Source: Niallia alba (lineage in GTDB: Bacteria; Bacillota; Bacilli; Bacillales; Cytobacillaceae). From it: a DNA stretch of 64,000 nt. Position numbers and translations under genes: made by a program. The notes under the pieces are model-generated. The model was not told where the DNA came from. It ran no database searches and saw only the letters and a program-made list of their open reading frames with translations. Location of the stretch: assembly GCF_012933555.1 (NCBI RefSeq), contig NZ_JABBPK010000001.1:1404001-1468000 (forward strand). The letters run 5' to 3'. Shown here piece by piece: positions 16,535-25,668 of the stretch; positions within the stretch are counted from its first letter, which is position 1, and each line of letters starts with the position of its first letter.

Positions 16535-16613
16535 AAAAAAGCTGCCCAATAAAGGTCTGTCTCCCAAGCATTTCTCTTTTTATAGCTTATGGAGGGTTCC
16601 TTTATGGACAGCT
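16535..16613 (-). terminator. Long-loop terminator for the DUF3813 operon
   Basis: On the minus strand AGCTGTCCATAAAGG pairs with CCTTTATTGGGCAGCT (two bulges, about 43-base loop), followed by six T's. It lies ten bases past the stop at 16623. Confidence 0.6.
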
Positions 16614-16622
16614 CTTCTTAAT

Positions 16623-16814
16623 TTAATGTGTCTGAATTTGATCCAGCTCTGTTTGTAATTCGGCTAATTGATGCTGTTCGGCTGTCGTTGTATTAGCATA
16701 AGCAGAACTAATTGCATTCTTTGCTTTATCAACTAAGCCGTTTACATCTTGACCGTTAGCATTTTTAGCTACTTCGACTGCTTGTCTAGCTTCTTGAAAA
16801 AGTCTATTTCCCAT
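16623..16814 (-). CDS. yizC: DUF3813 family small protein (YizC-like)
   Basis: The 63-residue protein MGNRLFQEARQAVEVAKNANG...TAEQHQLAELQTELDQIQTH is mostly predicted helix, polar and without membrane segments. It matches the short DUF3813 proteins of Bacillus, one of which (YizC) lies between yitT and yitU in B. subtilis, the same place as here. The start follows the stop of the 50-residue gene upstream directly (TAA-ATG), so the two are translationally coupled. GGAGG lies ten bases upstream, inside that gene. Function is unknown. Confidence 0.8.
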   Translation of the reverse strand: MGNRLFQEARQAVEVAKNANGQDVNGLVDKAKNAISSAYANTTTAEQHQLAELQTELDQIQTH

Positions 16815-16967
16815 TTATTCTAATCCTCCATCAGATGGTCTTTCATTTGACATTTTATAGCTCTCAGCTTCAGCATATGTCATATGATAAGGGATACGTT
16901 CGGAATGCTTTGTCACAGAATCTACTCCTTGTTGTACAAAACGTTTCGATTTGTTTCGTTTTCCCAT
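16815..16967 (-). CDS. Small basic protein of 50 residues, unknown function
   Basis: The minus strand encodes MGKRNKSKRFVQQGVDSVTK, then HSERIPYHMTYAEAESYKMS and NERPSDGGLE. GGAGGG lies eight bases before the ATG, and the stop is immediately followed by the start of the DUF3813 gene, forming a two-gene operon. The N-terminus is strongly basic, the remainder mixed polar; there is no membrane segment. I do not recognise a named family with certainty. The good ribosome site and coupling make it a real gene despite its size. Confidence 0.7.
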   Translation of the reverse strand: MGKRNKSKRFVQQGVDSVTKHSERIPYHMTYAEAESYKMSNERPSDGGLE

Positions 16968-17105
16968 TAATGATCCCTCCGAGTGTTGAGTGTAATTGGA
17001 AAGACAGAAAGAAGCATTTTAAATATCATATGAAACAGTAATGACTGCTTCAATTATAGTATGGACGAAAACAGTTGTAATAAAGACGGTAATGATACCC
17101 AAATC

Positions 17106-17924
17106 TTAAAGAACACGAAGATTTAAAGCTTCATTTAAATAAATAGCGAGACCGTCCTCTTCATTGGATAAAGTAATATCATTGGCAAGTGTTTTCAACT
17201 CTTTAATTCCATTTCCCATTGCTACACCTGTGCCAGCATACTCAATCATTTCGAAATCATTATCTTCATCGCCAAATGCAATAATATTTTTTTGTGGAAT
17301 TTGATAATAATCAGATACCTTTTGTAATCCGATGGCTTTATTGATTCCAGATTTAACAATTTCAATGACGTGAAATGGATCGGCCCAACGGCGATGGTCA
17401 ATTAAATCTGCATGAACATCAGATAGATGCTTACGGATCGCAGGAACATGTTCTTCTTCGGCATGAATTAGGATAGAAGTAGGTGACGCTTCTAAAAATT
17501 CCAATAGATTTCCGGTCGTAACTTTTGGATTTCCTAAGGAAAAAATATCAATCAATTTTTCATCGTGATAATGGTAGTAAACATCATCTATTACTTCTGC
17601 GATAATATTGAGAAAAGGATAATCATTGCAGGCAGCTACGATGTCCCGCGCCGTTTTTATATCAAGTGGAGAATGATAAAAACCCCAATTAGTATCCTTT
17701 GGATGATGAATAAAAGCTCCATTAAAGTTAACGATAGGAGTACGTAAGTTTAATTCGTGATAAATCGCTTCGCTTGCGCGGAATGGTCTTCCCGTTGCAA
17801 TCATCACCTCATGACCCTCATCCATCGCTTTTTGAATAACTTTTTTGGTAAGGGGAGAAATGGTTTTATCATCTTTTAATATAGTTCCGTCAAGGTCTAA
17901 TGCAATTAGGTGTTTTTCTGTCAT
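17106..17924 (-). CDS. yitU: Cof-type HAD-IIB phosphatase (YitU)
   Basis: The 272-residue protein has HAD motif I DLDGT at residues 10-14 (both aspartates present), motif II in MIATGRPF, and the late FGDEDNDFEMIEYAG motif of Cof-type phosphatases with a C2B cap. These enzymes dephosphorylate sugar phosphates, flavin precursors or pyridoxal phosphate, with broad overlapping specificities; the substrate here is unknown. GGAGAC lies just before ATG. Its position before yitV and yitW matches B. subtilis YitU. Confidence 0.9.
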   Translation of the reverse strand: MTEKHLIALDLDGTILKDDKTISPLTKKVIQKAMDEGHEVMIATGRPFRASEAIYHELNLRTPIVNFNGAFIHHPKDTNWGFYHSPLDIKTARDIVAACNDYPFLNIIAEVIDDVYYHYHDEKLIDIFSLGNPKVTTGNLLEFLEASPTSILIHAEEEHVPAIRKHLSDVHADLIDHRRWADPFHVIEIVKSGINKAIGLQKVSDYYQIPQKNIIAFGDEDNDFEMIEYAGTGVAMGNGIKELKTLANDITLSNEEDGLAIYLNEALNLRVL

Positions 17925-18178
17925 AGTGTCTCCTTTAGTGTCAGTATATTAATTTTTATTCCAGAGCTAGTAGGGGCGTATTTTTCGAAAAAAATGCCAC
18001 TTCATGTTACACTTACTTATACATATAAAATATTATTACACTTTATTCGTTAATTCTACTTTCACGGTGTTAAGTTATGTAAAAAAAAGCAAAGAAATAG
18101 AAGATATATTCCCTTTCTATTGTTTCCCTTTTATTTTACATGAATCAGTTATTTTTTCCAAAAAAGGAGGGGTGGATA

Positions 18179-18967
18179 ATGATTCTAGTTGAAAAATTAC
18201 ATATAGAAGATATTCCTGTATTGCATATTGTAAAAAAAGACTACTATGATCAAAAAAGACCATATATTCAATTTACACATGGCTTCACAAGTGCAAAGGA
18301 GCACAATCTCCATTTTGCCTATCACTTAGCAGAGAAAGGTTTTCGTGTTGTACTGCCTGATTGTTTATATCATGGAGAAAGAGAACAAGGACTATCTGCT
18401 ATGGAATTAAACATGCACTTTTGGAATATCGTAATGAAAACGATTGATGAAATAGAAGAGATAAAAAATTATTTCAGTAAGAAAGAGCTTATCGATGATC
18501 AACATATAGGTGTAGTTGGAACAAGTATGGGTGGAATCGTTACATTGGGTGCATTAAGAAAATATTCTTGGATTAACACAGCAGTTAGCTTAATGGGGAT
18601 GCCATATTATGAAAAATTTGCTCATTATACCATTTCTGAAGTGAAGAAGAGGGGCTATGAGCTGCCACTAAATGATAGCGAAATTGAAGCATTAATTAAG
18701 CAGTTAGAAGAATTGGATTTAAGTAAGGCTCCAGAAAAATTAAAAAATCGTCCGCTTATGTTCTGGCATGGCAAAAAAGATGAAGTGGTTCCTTATGAAT
18801 ACTCCCATCAGTTTTATGAACATATAAAACCTTTGTACAGGGAAGCACCAGATCGACTAGTATACCTTTCCGAAGAAAATACTGGTCATAAAGTAAGCCG
18901 AAAAGCCATGCTTAAAACAGTGGAATGGTTTGAAAAACATTTAGCAGAGGGATTAATAAAAGCGTGA
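18179..18967 (+). CDS. yitV: Alpha/beta hydrolase (YitV-like esterase)
   Basis: ATG 18179 (MILVEKLHIEDIPV) is the start, with AAGGAGGGG close upstream; the frame open from 18140 has no ribosome site. The roughly 262-residue protein has an alpha/beta hydrolase fold: FTHGFTSAKEH near the oxyanion hole, nucleophile elbow GTSMGG with Ser116, aspartate in HGKKDEVVP and histidine in NTGHKV. All three catalytic residues are present. It resembles the YitV/BAAT-like esterases. The natural ester is unknown. No signal peptide, so it is cytoplasmic. Confidence 0.87.
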   Translation: MILVEKLHIEDIPVLHIVKKDYYDQKRPYIQFTHGFTSAKEHNLHFAYHLAEKGFRVVLPDCLYHGEREQGLSAMELNMHFWNIVMKTIDEIEEIKNYFSKKELIDDQHIGVVGTSMGGIVTLGALRKYSWINTAVSLMGMPYYEKFAHYTISEVKKRGYELPLNDSEIEALIKQLEELDLSKAPEKLKNRPLMFWHGKKDEVVPYEYSHQFYEHIKPLYREAPDRLVYLSEENTGHKVSRKAMLKTVEWFEKHLAEGLIKA

Positions 18968-19085
18968 TTCAAATCCTTTTTTCTAATCATAATTATTTGT
19001 TATAGTGTAACTATAAAGATAAAGCTTCATTTACGGTAAAAAATAAATACGTTTGAATATAAATAAAAATAAGGGGTGCCTTCGA

Positions 19086-19394
19086 ATGAATGAAGAATTA
19101 AAAGACAGTATTATGGGTGCACTAGAGCTTGTTATCGATCCAGAGCTTGGAGTCGATATTGTAAACCTAGGATTAGTTTACGATTTGGAGCTTAAAGAAG
19201 AGGGATTATTGGTTGTAACAATGACTTTAACAGCAATGGGATGTCCGCTTGCAGGCGTCATTGTCGATCAAGTAAAGGCAGCTGTAACAGATATTCCAGA
19301 AGTAAAAGAGACAGAAGTAAACATTGTCTGGTCGCCAGCTTGGACAAAAGATAGAATGTCCAGATATGCAAAAATTGCCTTAGGTGTCCGATAA
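19086..19394 (+). CDS. yitW: MIP18/SufT-like metal-sulfur cluster assembly factor (YitW)
   Basis: The start is ATG 19086 (MNEELKDSIMGAL), with AAGGGG upstream. The 102-residue protein is a single DUF59 (MIP18) domain: ELVIDPELGVDIVNLGLVYDL, the conserved TAMGCPLAG cysteine, and NIVWSPAWTKDRMS. Members help mature Fe-S proteins or act in related assembly pathways. Orthology to YitW follows from sequence and from its place after yitV. A strong terminator follows. Confidence 0.9.
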   Translation: MNEELKDSIMGALELVIDPELGVDIVNLGLVYDLELKEEGLLVVTMTLTAMGCPLAGVIVDQVKAAVTDIPEVKETEVNIVWSPAWTKDRMSRYAKIALGVR

Positions 19395-19426
19395 GAAGCT
19401 AGGTAGATGAATTTTATATGGTTATT

Positions 19427-19456
19427 AAGAAGAGGGGAAACCCTCTTCTTTTTTTC
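19427..19456 (+). terminator. Terminator of yitW
   Basis: AAGAAGAGGG pairs perfectly with CCCTCTTCTT around a short loop and runs into seven T's. Confidence 0.85.
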
Positions 19457-19507
19457 TTTGTATATAATATACTGTATATTATGAAAAATGATATGATAGA
19501 AAAATAC

Positions 19508-19574
19508 AAAGTGAAACTTTTATCCCACCCTTAACGGACAGTAAGACTCCCCCCTGATGGAAGTTTCACTTTAT
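19508..19574 (+). repeat. Minimal R1 repeat with intact ends
   Basis: This copy is only about 67 bases. It begins AAAGTGAAACTTTTATCCCA, keeps TTAACGGACAGTAAGACTCCCCCC, and jumps straight to CTGATGGAAGTTTCACTTT. The ends are inverted repeats (AAAGTGAAACTT / AAGTTTCACTTT). Relative to the copy at 2332 the central part and the 12-bp hairpin are deleted. It defines the ends of the family. Confidence 0.8.
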
Positions 19575-19605
19575 GAAAGTTTAGTAAAAAGGAGTGAGAT
19601 CGAAT

Positions 19606-20607
19606 ATGAAGGATCAGTTAAATCGACCACTAAGGGATTTGCGCATTAGTGTTATTGATCGCTGTAATTTACGGTGCCAATATTGCATGCCGAAAGAAAT
19701 TTTTGGTCCAGATTATCCCTTTCTTCCTCCAAGTGAATTATTAACTTATGAAGAGATAGAAAGAATAGCGAAATTATTTGTGCAATTAGGTGTTGAGAAA
19801 ATTAGGTTGACTGGTGGAGAGCCATTGTTACGTAAGGACTTACCCTTGCTTATTGAAAGACTTGTTCCATTAGAAGGTCTAAATGATATTGCCTTAACAA
19901 CAAACGGAATTTTTCTTCCTAAATATGCCGACGACCTAAAGAAGGCTGGTCTCAAGCGAGTAAACATTAGTTTAGATAGCATAAATGATGAATTGTTTGG
20001 TCAGATGAATGGTCGTAATGTAGGCGTTACTCCTGTTAAAAAAGGAATAGAAGCTGCTAAAAAAGCTGGCTTAGGAATTAAAATAAACATGGTAATAAAA
20101 AAAGGAATGAATGATTCAGAAATCATCCCGATGGCAACCTATTGTAAAGAAAATGAATTAGAACTTCGTTTTATTGAATATATGGATGTTGGCAGTACAA
20201 ATGGGTGGAAAATGAAGGATGTTATAACAAAAAGAGAAATCTATAATCAGTTGCAAGAATCATTTGAATTCGAGCCGGTAGAGGCTGATTACTTTGGAGA
20301 AGTAGCCAAAAAGTATAAGTACAAGGATTCCAATGTAGTAGTTGGCTTTATTACCTCTGTTTCTGAATCTTTTTGCTCGAGCTGTACGAGAGCAAGGTTA
20401 TCGGCAAACGGTCATTTATATACATGCCTTTTTAACGGAAATGGCCATAATATCCGTGATTTTATGAGACAAGGGGCAACCGATACGGAGCTGCTTGAAT
20501 ATATTCGAACTATTTGGCGGAATAGACAGGATAGATATTCAGATGAACGTAAAGAAGAAGCAACCACTTCTCGCACAAAAGTAGAAATGTCTTATATTGG
20601 TGGTTGA
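19606..20607 (+). CDS. moaA: GTP 3',8-cyclase MoaA (molybdenum cofactor biosynthesis)
   Basis: This radical SAM enzyme converts GTP to 3',8-cyclo-7,8-dihydro-GTP, the first step of molybdopterin synthesis. With the start at ATG 19606 ([15 protein letters not shown]) it has 333 residues. The radical SAM cluster ligands are C20, C24 and C27 (CNLRCQYC). The second cluster ligands are C257, C260 and C274. The C-terminal GG needed for activity is present. GTG 19594 is an upstream in-frame start but overlaps the ribosome site AAGGAG. moeA follows 99 bases later. Confidence 0.95.
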   Translation: MKDQLNRPLRDLRISVIDRCNLRCQYCMPKEIFGPDYPFLPPSELLTYEEIERIAKLFVQLGVEKIRLTGGEPLLRKDLPLLIERLVPLEGLNDIALTTNGIFLPKYADDLKKAGLKRVNISLDSINDELFGQMNGRNVGVTPVKKGIEAAKKAGLGIKINMVIKKGMNDSEIIPMATYCKENELELRFIEYMDVGSTNGWKMKDVITKREIYNQLQESFEFEPVEADYFGEVAKKYKYKDSNVVVGFITSVSESFCSSCTRARLSANGHLYTCLFNGNGHNIRDFMRQGATDTELLEYIRTIWRNRQDRYSDERKEEATTSRTKVEMSYIGG

Positions 20608-20706
20608 GAGCTATCTGATAAATGCAAGGAAAAATACGGGAAGAAATATTTTATGGTATTAGAATAGTTCTTTTTTAGTTATTTCTTGGATAAGGAGGAA
20701 AAGGCA

Positions 20707-21963
20707 ATGACAGCAGAGGATAGAGTTCCTATTCTAATAGAAGATGCAATAAGCAGAGTAATGGAATATAAAAGGGAAGGGACAAAGGAGGGTGTATCCA
20801 TCTTTAATAGCAACGGTCGTTATTTAGCTGAAGATATTAAAGCTTCACATAATGTTCCACGATTTGATCGCTCCAGCTATGATGGGTTTGCATTACGTTC
20901 AGCAGATACAATTGCTGCATCAAAAACACATCCAACTGAATTAGAAATAATTGATGAAATTGGGGCCGGGCAAGTCTCACATAAAAAAATAGGGAAGTAT
21001 CAAGCAATCAGGATTATGACAGGAGCCATGCTGCCAACTGATACAGATGCTGTTGTAATGTTTGAAAAAACGGAAGAGCTGAAAAAGGAACAACGAACCT
21101 ATATAAAAATAGACCATGTTTTACATAAAGGAGAAAATATATCGTTTCAAGGAGAAGATGTAAAGGAAGGAACTGTTTTAATAAAAAAAGGAACAAAAAT
21201 AAATCCGGGAATAGTAGCGCTTTTAGCAACATTTGGAATAGAACAAGTTCCTGTTGCCAAGAAACCAATTATAGGTGTATTTGCGACAGGAACAGAATTA
21301 TTGGAAGTGGATGAAGAACTGGAAGAAGGAAAGATCAGAAATAGCAATGCTTATATGATAATGGCGCAAATCGAACGGGCAGGTGCTATTCCTCGTTATT
21401 TCGGCAAGTTGCCAGATATTATGGAAACAAGCTATGAAGCCATTCGACATGAACTAGATTCAGTTGATATGCTGATTACGACAGGTGGGGTTTCTGTTGG
21501 CGATTATGATTTATTGCCAGATATTTACCGCAAGCTGGGGGCTGAAGTTCTTTTTAATAAAATTGCGATGAGACCTGGGAGCGTCACAACAGTAGCACAG
21601 CTAAATGGCAAATTATTATTTGGACTCTCAGGAAATCCTTCTGCGTGTTATGTGGGATTTGAATTGTTTACAAACCCAATCATAAAAAGCTTTCTGTTTT
21701 CCCAGAAGCCTCATTTGCCTATAGTTGATGCGGTGTTGCAAGAAGATTTTCCAATGGCAAATCCATTTACACGTCTTATTAGAAGTAGAGTCTCCATTGT
21801 AGATGGAAAGCTAGAAACAGGCACAAGTGGCGTAGATAAATCGAATATTGTGAGCAGCTTAGCCTTTGCAAATGGCTTAACAATATTGCCTGGAGGAGAT
21901 TCAGGCTATAAATGTGGTGATATAGTAAAAGTGATTTTGCTGGAAGAGACAGAAAATCAATGA
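20707..21963 (+). CDS. moeA: Molybdopterin molybdotransferase MoeA
   Basis: MoeA inserts molybdate into adenylylated molybdopterin. ATG 20707 has AAGGAGG seven to nine bases upstream; the TTG at 20686 is only a frame extension. The 418-residue protein shows FDRSSYDGFALRS, IRIMTGAMLPTDTDAVVMFE, IGVFATGTEL, and the MoCF-binding TTGGVSVGDYD and LFGLSGNPSACYVGF motifs. It forms a pair with moaA; the other cofactor genes (moaB/C/D/E, mobA) are not in this window. A bidirectional terminator separates it from the convergent lactate permease. Confidence 0.95.
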   Translation: MTAEDRVPILIEDAISRVMEYKREGTKEGVSIFNSNGRYLAEDIKASHNVPRFDRSSYDGFALRSADTIAASKTHPTELEIIDEIGAGQVSHKKIGKYQAIRIMTGAMLPTDTDAVVMFEKTEELKKEQRTYIKIDHVLHKGENISFQGEDVKEGTVLIKKGTKINPGIVALLATFGIEQVPVAKKPIIGVFATGTELLEVDEELEEGKIRNSNAYMIMAQIERAGAIPRYFGKLPDIMETSYEAIRHELDSVDMLITTGGVSVGDYDLLPDIYRKLGAEVLFNKIAMRPGSVTTVAQLNGKLLFGLSGNPSACYVGFELFTNPIIKSFLFSQKPHLPIVDAVLQEDFPMANPFTRLIRSRVSIVDGKLETGTSGVDKSNIVSSLAFANGLTILPGGDSGYKCGDIVKVILLEETENQ

Positions 21964-21980
21964 TTATTGTAGGAAGAAGA

Positions 21981-22020
21981 AAAAAGTAGAGCAATCTTAC
22001 AAGGATTTCTCTACTTTTTT
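21981..22020. terminator. Bidirectional terminator between moeA and lutP
   Basis: AAAAAGTAGAG pairs with CTCTACTTTTT, with A and T runs on the two strands; it lies between convergent stops. Confidence 0.85.
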
Positions 22021-22031
22021 GTCGATGAATT

Positions 22032-23720
22032 TTAAGGAATCATCCAGGATAACACATTGTTTTGCAGGAAGGTAATAATACATACAAGTAGCAAAAGGAA
22101 TATACTATGTTTTAAGGTGAAGCGAAGTAGTTCAGATTCTTTGCCAGCCAAACCAACCGCAGCACATGCGACAGCGATAGATTGTGGAGAAATCATTTTC
22201 CCTGTAACTCCTCCACTTGAATTAGCTGAAATAGCAAGCACAGGGTCCATGCCAACAGATATAGCAGTGATTTTTTGTAGATTTCCAAATAGTAAATTGG
22301 CCGATGTATCAGAACCAGTAATAAATACGCCAAGCCATCCAAGGACTGGAGAGAAGAATGGAAATAATGCTCCCGTTTTAGCTAATGTCATTCCAAGCGT
22401 TGTGGACATACCAGATGCATTTGTTACATAGGCAAAACCAACTACAGACGAAATTGTTAAGATTGGAAATTTTAACTCTTGAAGTGTTTCCTTTGATGTC
22501 TCATACACTTCTCTCCAGGAAAGTCGGGCAATATATTTTGTAACAATACAAGCAAATAATATTGCAGTTCCAGCAGCACCTAACATTTCTATTTTATAAA
22601 TGGCTGCAACTTCTTCACTAGCACCATTAATAATTTTATTGTGAAGTAGTGGTACTTCAGGCATAAAGGTCAAAAGTTCTCCTAATTTATTAAGACCCTT
22701 CAAAATAATGTTTGTTCCTTCATAATAACCTGATAATGCTAACTTCACAGTAGGAATTCCCCAAAGGGAGATGAAGGCAGTTAATACTAAAAAAGGAGAC
22801 CAAGCATGAAAGATTTCACCAGCTGTGTATGTAGATTCTGGAGTTTTCTCTTGTTCTGCTGATGCTGCTGCAGTTTCCGCGTCCCCTTTAAAGAGAAAAA
22901 TCTTTTTCGGTTTCCAGAATTTTAAGAAAATAACTAATGCAAATAAAGAAACTAAGGCAGATAAAATATCAGGCAATTCAGGTCCTAGGAAATTAGATGA
23001 TAAATATTGTGTGAATGCAAAGGAAATACCTGATACTAAAATAGCAGGAAGCACTTCCCATACTCGTTTAAAGCCAGCCATAATAATAACTAGATAAAAT
23101 GGAATAAAAACTGAAATAAATGGCAGTTGACGCCCAACCATTTTAGAAATTTCTAACGCCGGAATGCCAGTAGGCCCCTCTACAGCGGTGATTGGGATAC
23201 CGATTGCCCCAAATGCAACAGGTGCCGTATTAGCCAATAAACAGATACCGGCAGCATATAATGGATTAAAACCTAACCCGACTAAAAGGGCAGCAGAAAT
23301 AGCAACAGGTGCCCCGAAGCCAGCAGCTCCTTCTAAAAATGCTCCAAATGAGAAAGCTACAAGTAATGCTTGAAGTCTGCGATCTTCTGTAATGGACAAA
23401 ATAAAATTGCGTATAATGGTAAATTGTCCGCTTTTAACGGTTAATTTATACAAAAGCACGGATGTAACGATAATCCAGCCAATAGGTAATAGTCCATAAA
23501 CGATGCCTTGGCTAGCAGACATCATACTCATTCCAACAGGCATATTGAAAGCGATTACAGAAAGAAGTAAAGCGAGCAGCAAGGTAGTAATTCCGGCTAC
23601 ATGTCCTCTCATCCGTTTAATGGCAAGCGCCCAAAAAAAGTACAAAATTGGAATTACTGCTACTATAGCAGATAATGCCAAATTGTCGCCAACAGCGGTA
23701 AAATTTTGAGTAAACGTCAT
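22032..23720 (-). CDS. lutP: L-lactate permease (LutP/LctP family)
   Basis: This very hydrophobic 562-residue protein has about a dozen membrane segments and the lactate permease signatures EGAAGFGAPVAISAALL and GVFITGSDTSANLLFGNLQ, plus SANSSGGVTGKMISPQSIA. It imports lactate (and related hydroxy acids) with protons. The start is ATG 23720 (MTFTQNFTAVGDN) with AAGGGAG about nine bases upstream; the longer frame to 23759 is not supported. It diverges from lutR, and the lactate-oxidising lutABC genes lie beyond, as a functional lactate-use locus. A LutR-type palindrome sits in its upstream region. Confidence 0.94.
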   Translation of the reverse strand: MTFTQNFTAVGDNLALSAIVAVIPILYFFWALAIKRMRGHVAGITTLLLALLLSVIAFNMPVGMSMMSASQGIVYGLLPIGWIIVTSVLLYKLTVKSGQFTIIRNFILSITEDRRLQALLVAFSFGAFLEGAAGFGAPVAISAALLVGLGFNPLYAAGICLLANTAPVAFGAIGIPITAVEGPTGIPALEISKMVGRQLPFISVFIPFYLVIIMAGFKRVWEVLPAILVSGISFAFTQYLSSNFLGPELPDILSALVSLFALVIFLKFWKPKKIFLFKGDAETAAASAEQEKTPESTYTAGEIFHAWSPFLVLTAFISLWGIPTVKLALSGYYEGTNIILKGLNKLGELLTFMPEVPLLHNKIINGASEEVAAIYKIEMLGAAGTAILFACIVTKYIARLSWREVYETSKETLQELKFPILTISSVVGFAYVTNASGMSTTLGMTLAKTGALFPFFSPVLGWLGVFITGSDTSANLLFGNLQKITAISVGMDPVLAISANSSGGVTGKMISPQSIAVACAAVGLAGKESELLRFTLKHSIFLLLLVCIITFLQNNVLSWMIP

Positions 23721-23830
23721 AAATTCATCTCCCTTATTATATTTCTTTTTCCATTTCATGTTGAATTATTGATTATTAGACAATGATCAGATGAAGAAAC
23801 CGCTATCATTTCAATCTTCCAAAAATTAGG

Positions 23831-23841
23831 TCATCTGATGA
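23831..23841. promoter_or_regulatory. LutR operator in the lutP-lutR intergenic region
   Basis: TCATCTGATGA is a perfect match to the TCATC-N-GATGA site reported for LutR. A further GATGA half-site lies at 23845-23849. It is about 110 bases before the lutP start. Confidence 0.75.
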
Positions 23842-23977
23842 CTTGATGAACCTATTATAAAATGATGTTTTCCAAAAAACAACATAAAATTGACAATTTT
23901 ATGACTTTTTTTATGTACATTGCGACTTTTAGCAGTATAATAACAATAAAAGGGATGGACGCTTTGGAGGTAGAATA

Positions 23978-24706
23978 ATGGAATTTAAGCAGATTCGACC
24001 CAAAAAAATTTATGAAGAAATAGCAGAAGCCTTGCATGAAGGAATTCGCTCAGGAGGTTTAAGACCTGGTGAAAAATTGGCATCTGTACAGCAGCTTGCA
24101 GAAAATTTCCACGTAAGTCGTTCTGCTGTAAGGGAAGCGCTTTCTTCTTTGAAAGCAAAAGGTTTGATTGAAATGAGGCAAGGAGAAGGGACCTATGTAA
24201 AAGAGTTTGAAGCTGATCAAATTATGTTTTCTTTTCCTTCTGCGATTTTGATGGAGAAAGAAGACCTAAATCATCTCCTTGAAGTAAGAAGAATTATGGA
24301 GGTAGGCGCAGCTGCTGCTGCAGCAAAAAACCGCACAACCGAAGATTTAGAAAAAATGAAACAAGCGTTAGAAGAAATGAAACAGGCAAATGGAATAGAA
24401 GAATTAGGAGAAAAATCGGATTTGAACTTTCATTTAGCAGTTGCAGCAGCTTCACAAAATCCTTTGCTTGTAAACTTATTACTTAACGTTTCTGATATCA
24501 TGCAAGAAGCAATGAAAGAAACGAGGCGGTTATGGTTATTTTCTAAAAAAACAACGACAGAACGCCTGTATGAGGAGCATCTAACCATTTATGAGGCTAT
24601 TGTGGAGAATAATGAGGCTGAAGCAAGCGAGGCAATGCTTTATCATCTACAAAAGGTTGAAGCGGTGCTTAAAGAATATTTTGCTGAGAAAGAGCATAAA
24701 GCTTAA
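23978..24706 (+). CDS. lutR: FadR/GntR family transcriptional regulator LutR
   Basis: The 242-residue protein has an N-terminal GntR winged helix (KIYEEIAEALHEGIRSGGLRPGEKLASVQQLAE..VSRSAVREALSSL, residues about 10-70). A C-terminal FCD all-helical ligand domain covers about residues 90-235. In B. subtilis LutR represses lutABC and lutP and lactate relieves this. The location between lutP and lutABC plus the TCATC-N-GATGA palindromes on both sides strongly support the same role. GGAGG lies seven bases before ATG. Confidence 0.93.
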   Translation: MEFKQIRPKKIYEEIAEALHEGIRSGGLRPGEKLASVQQLAENFHVSRSAVREALSSLKAKGLIEMRQGEGTYVKEFEADQIMFSFPSAILMEKEDLNHLLEVRRIMEVGAAAAAAKNRTTEDLEKMKQALEEMKQANGIEELGEKSDLNFHLAVAAASQNPLLVNLLLNVSDIMQEAMKETRRLWLFSKKTTTERLYEEHLTIYEAIVENNEAEASEAMLYHLQKVEAVLKEYFAEKEHKA

Positions 24707-24776
24707 CATTCAGTTTTAAATGTAAATGTTTTAAAATTTTTTCTTCTTGCAAATTGAAAAATTAACTCTATATTAA

Positions 24777-24790
24777 TGAAAACGCTTTAA
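24777..24790 (+). promoter_or_regulatory. Candidate CcpA (cre) site upstream of lutA
   Basis: TGAAAACGCTTTAA matches the cre consensus TGWAANCGNTNWCA except near the 3' end. It lies about 140 bases before lutA, suggesting carbon catabolite repression. Confidence 0.4.
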
Positions 24791-24857
24791 TTATTATTTT
24801 TCCAATAATAGTAAAAAACACTCTATAAATGTATGTAGGGTGCTTTTAATAATAAGG

Positions 24858-24889
24858 TCATCAGATGACCTGTTCATATCATCTGATGA
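24858..24889. promoter_or_regulatory. Paired LutR operators upstream of lutA
   Basis: TCATCAGATGA (24858-24868) and TCATCTGATGA (24879-24889) are both perfect TCATC-N-GATGA palindromes. Their centres are 21 bases apart, two helical turns, so two LutR dimers could bind on one DNA face. They lie 42-74 bases before the lutA start. Confidence 0.8.
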
Positions 24890-24931
24890 TTATTAGGATG
24901 TACAGTTTAATCTTAGAGGGGGATTTTCAGA

Positions 24932-25651
24932 ATGAAAGTGACATTATTTGCTACCTGTCTTGTTGATATGTTTCAAAGTGATGTGGGAAGAGCAACGGTA
25001 GAATTATTAGAAAGATTAGGATGCGAAATCGATTTTCCAACGACACAAATCTGCTGCGGACAGCCATCCTATAATAGTGGCTATGTAACGGAAACGAAGG
25101 AAGTAATGAAAACAATGATGAAATCCTTTAAAGATGCTGAATATATTGTTTGTCCTTCTGGTTCCTGTGCCTATATGTTTCATGAATACCAGCATATTTT
25201 TAAAGGGGATCCGGTATGGGAGCCAATTGCAAAAGAACTTGCCTCTAAAACGTTCGAATTAACACAGTTTATTGTAGATGTCTTAAAAGTTGAAGATGTA
25301 GGAGCAACGTTCCATGGGAAAGTTACCTACCATACATCTTGTCATATGACGAGATTACTAGGAGTGAAAGACGCTCCTATTAAGCTATTAAAAAACGTGA
25401 AAGGGGTAGAATATACCGAATTACCATTAAAGGAGAATTGTTGCGGCTTTGGGGGGACTTTTTCTGTGAAAATGGGGCAAATTTCCGAGCAGATGGTAGA
25501 TGAAAAAGTTGCATGTGTAGAATCCACAAATGCTGAATATGTAGTTAGTGCAGATGCAGGCTGCTTAATGAATATCGGGGGAAGAATGGGTCGAAAGGGC
25601 AAATCAATTAAGGCTTTACATATAGCAGAAGTATTAAATAGTCGAGCATAA
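24932..25651 (+). CDS. lutA: Lactate utilization protein LutA (CCG-domain Fe-S protein)
   Basis: LutA, LutB and LutC together oxidise L-lactate to pyruvate in the cytoplasm as an iron-sulfur complex. The 239-residue LutA has two cysteine-rich CCG domains, with C41-C42-G43 ([10 protein letters not shown]) and C170-C171-G172 (CCGFGGTFS), plus CPSGSCAYM and YHTSCHMTR, the expected heterodisulfide-reductase-like cluster ligands. AGAGGGGG precedes ATG. It starts the lutABC operon, 17 bases before lutB, downstream of two LutR operators. Confidence 0.96.
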   Translation: MKVTLFATCLVDMFQSDVGRATVELLERLGCEIDFPTTQICCGQPSYNSGYVTETKEVMKTMMKSFKDAEYIVCPSGSCAYMFHEYQHIFKGDPVWEPIAKELASKTFELTQFIVDVLKVEDVGATFHGKVTYHTSCHMTRLLGVKDAPIKLLKNVKGVEYTELPLKENCCGFGGTFSVKMGQISEQMVDEKVACVESTNAEYVVSADAGCLMNIGGRMGRKGKSIKALHIAEVLNSRA

Positions 25652-25668
25652 CAGGGGGATGAAAAGCT

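Noticed and set aside
22057-23709. Plus-strand frames within lutP
   Set aside because: They mirror a membrane-protein gene on the other strand and have biased, low-complexity composition.
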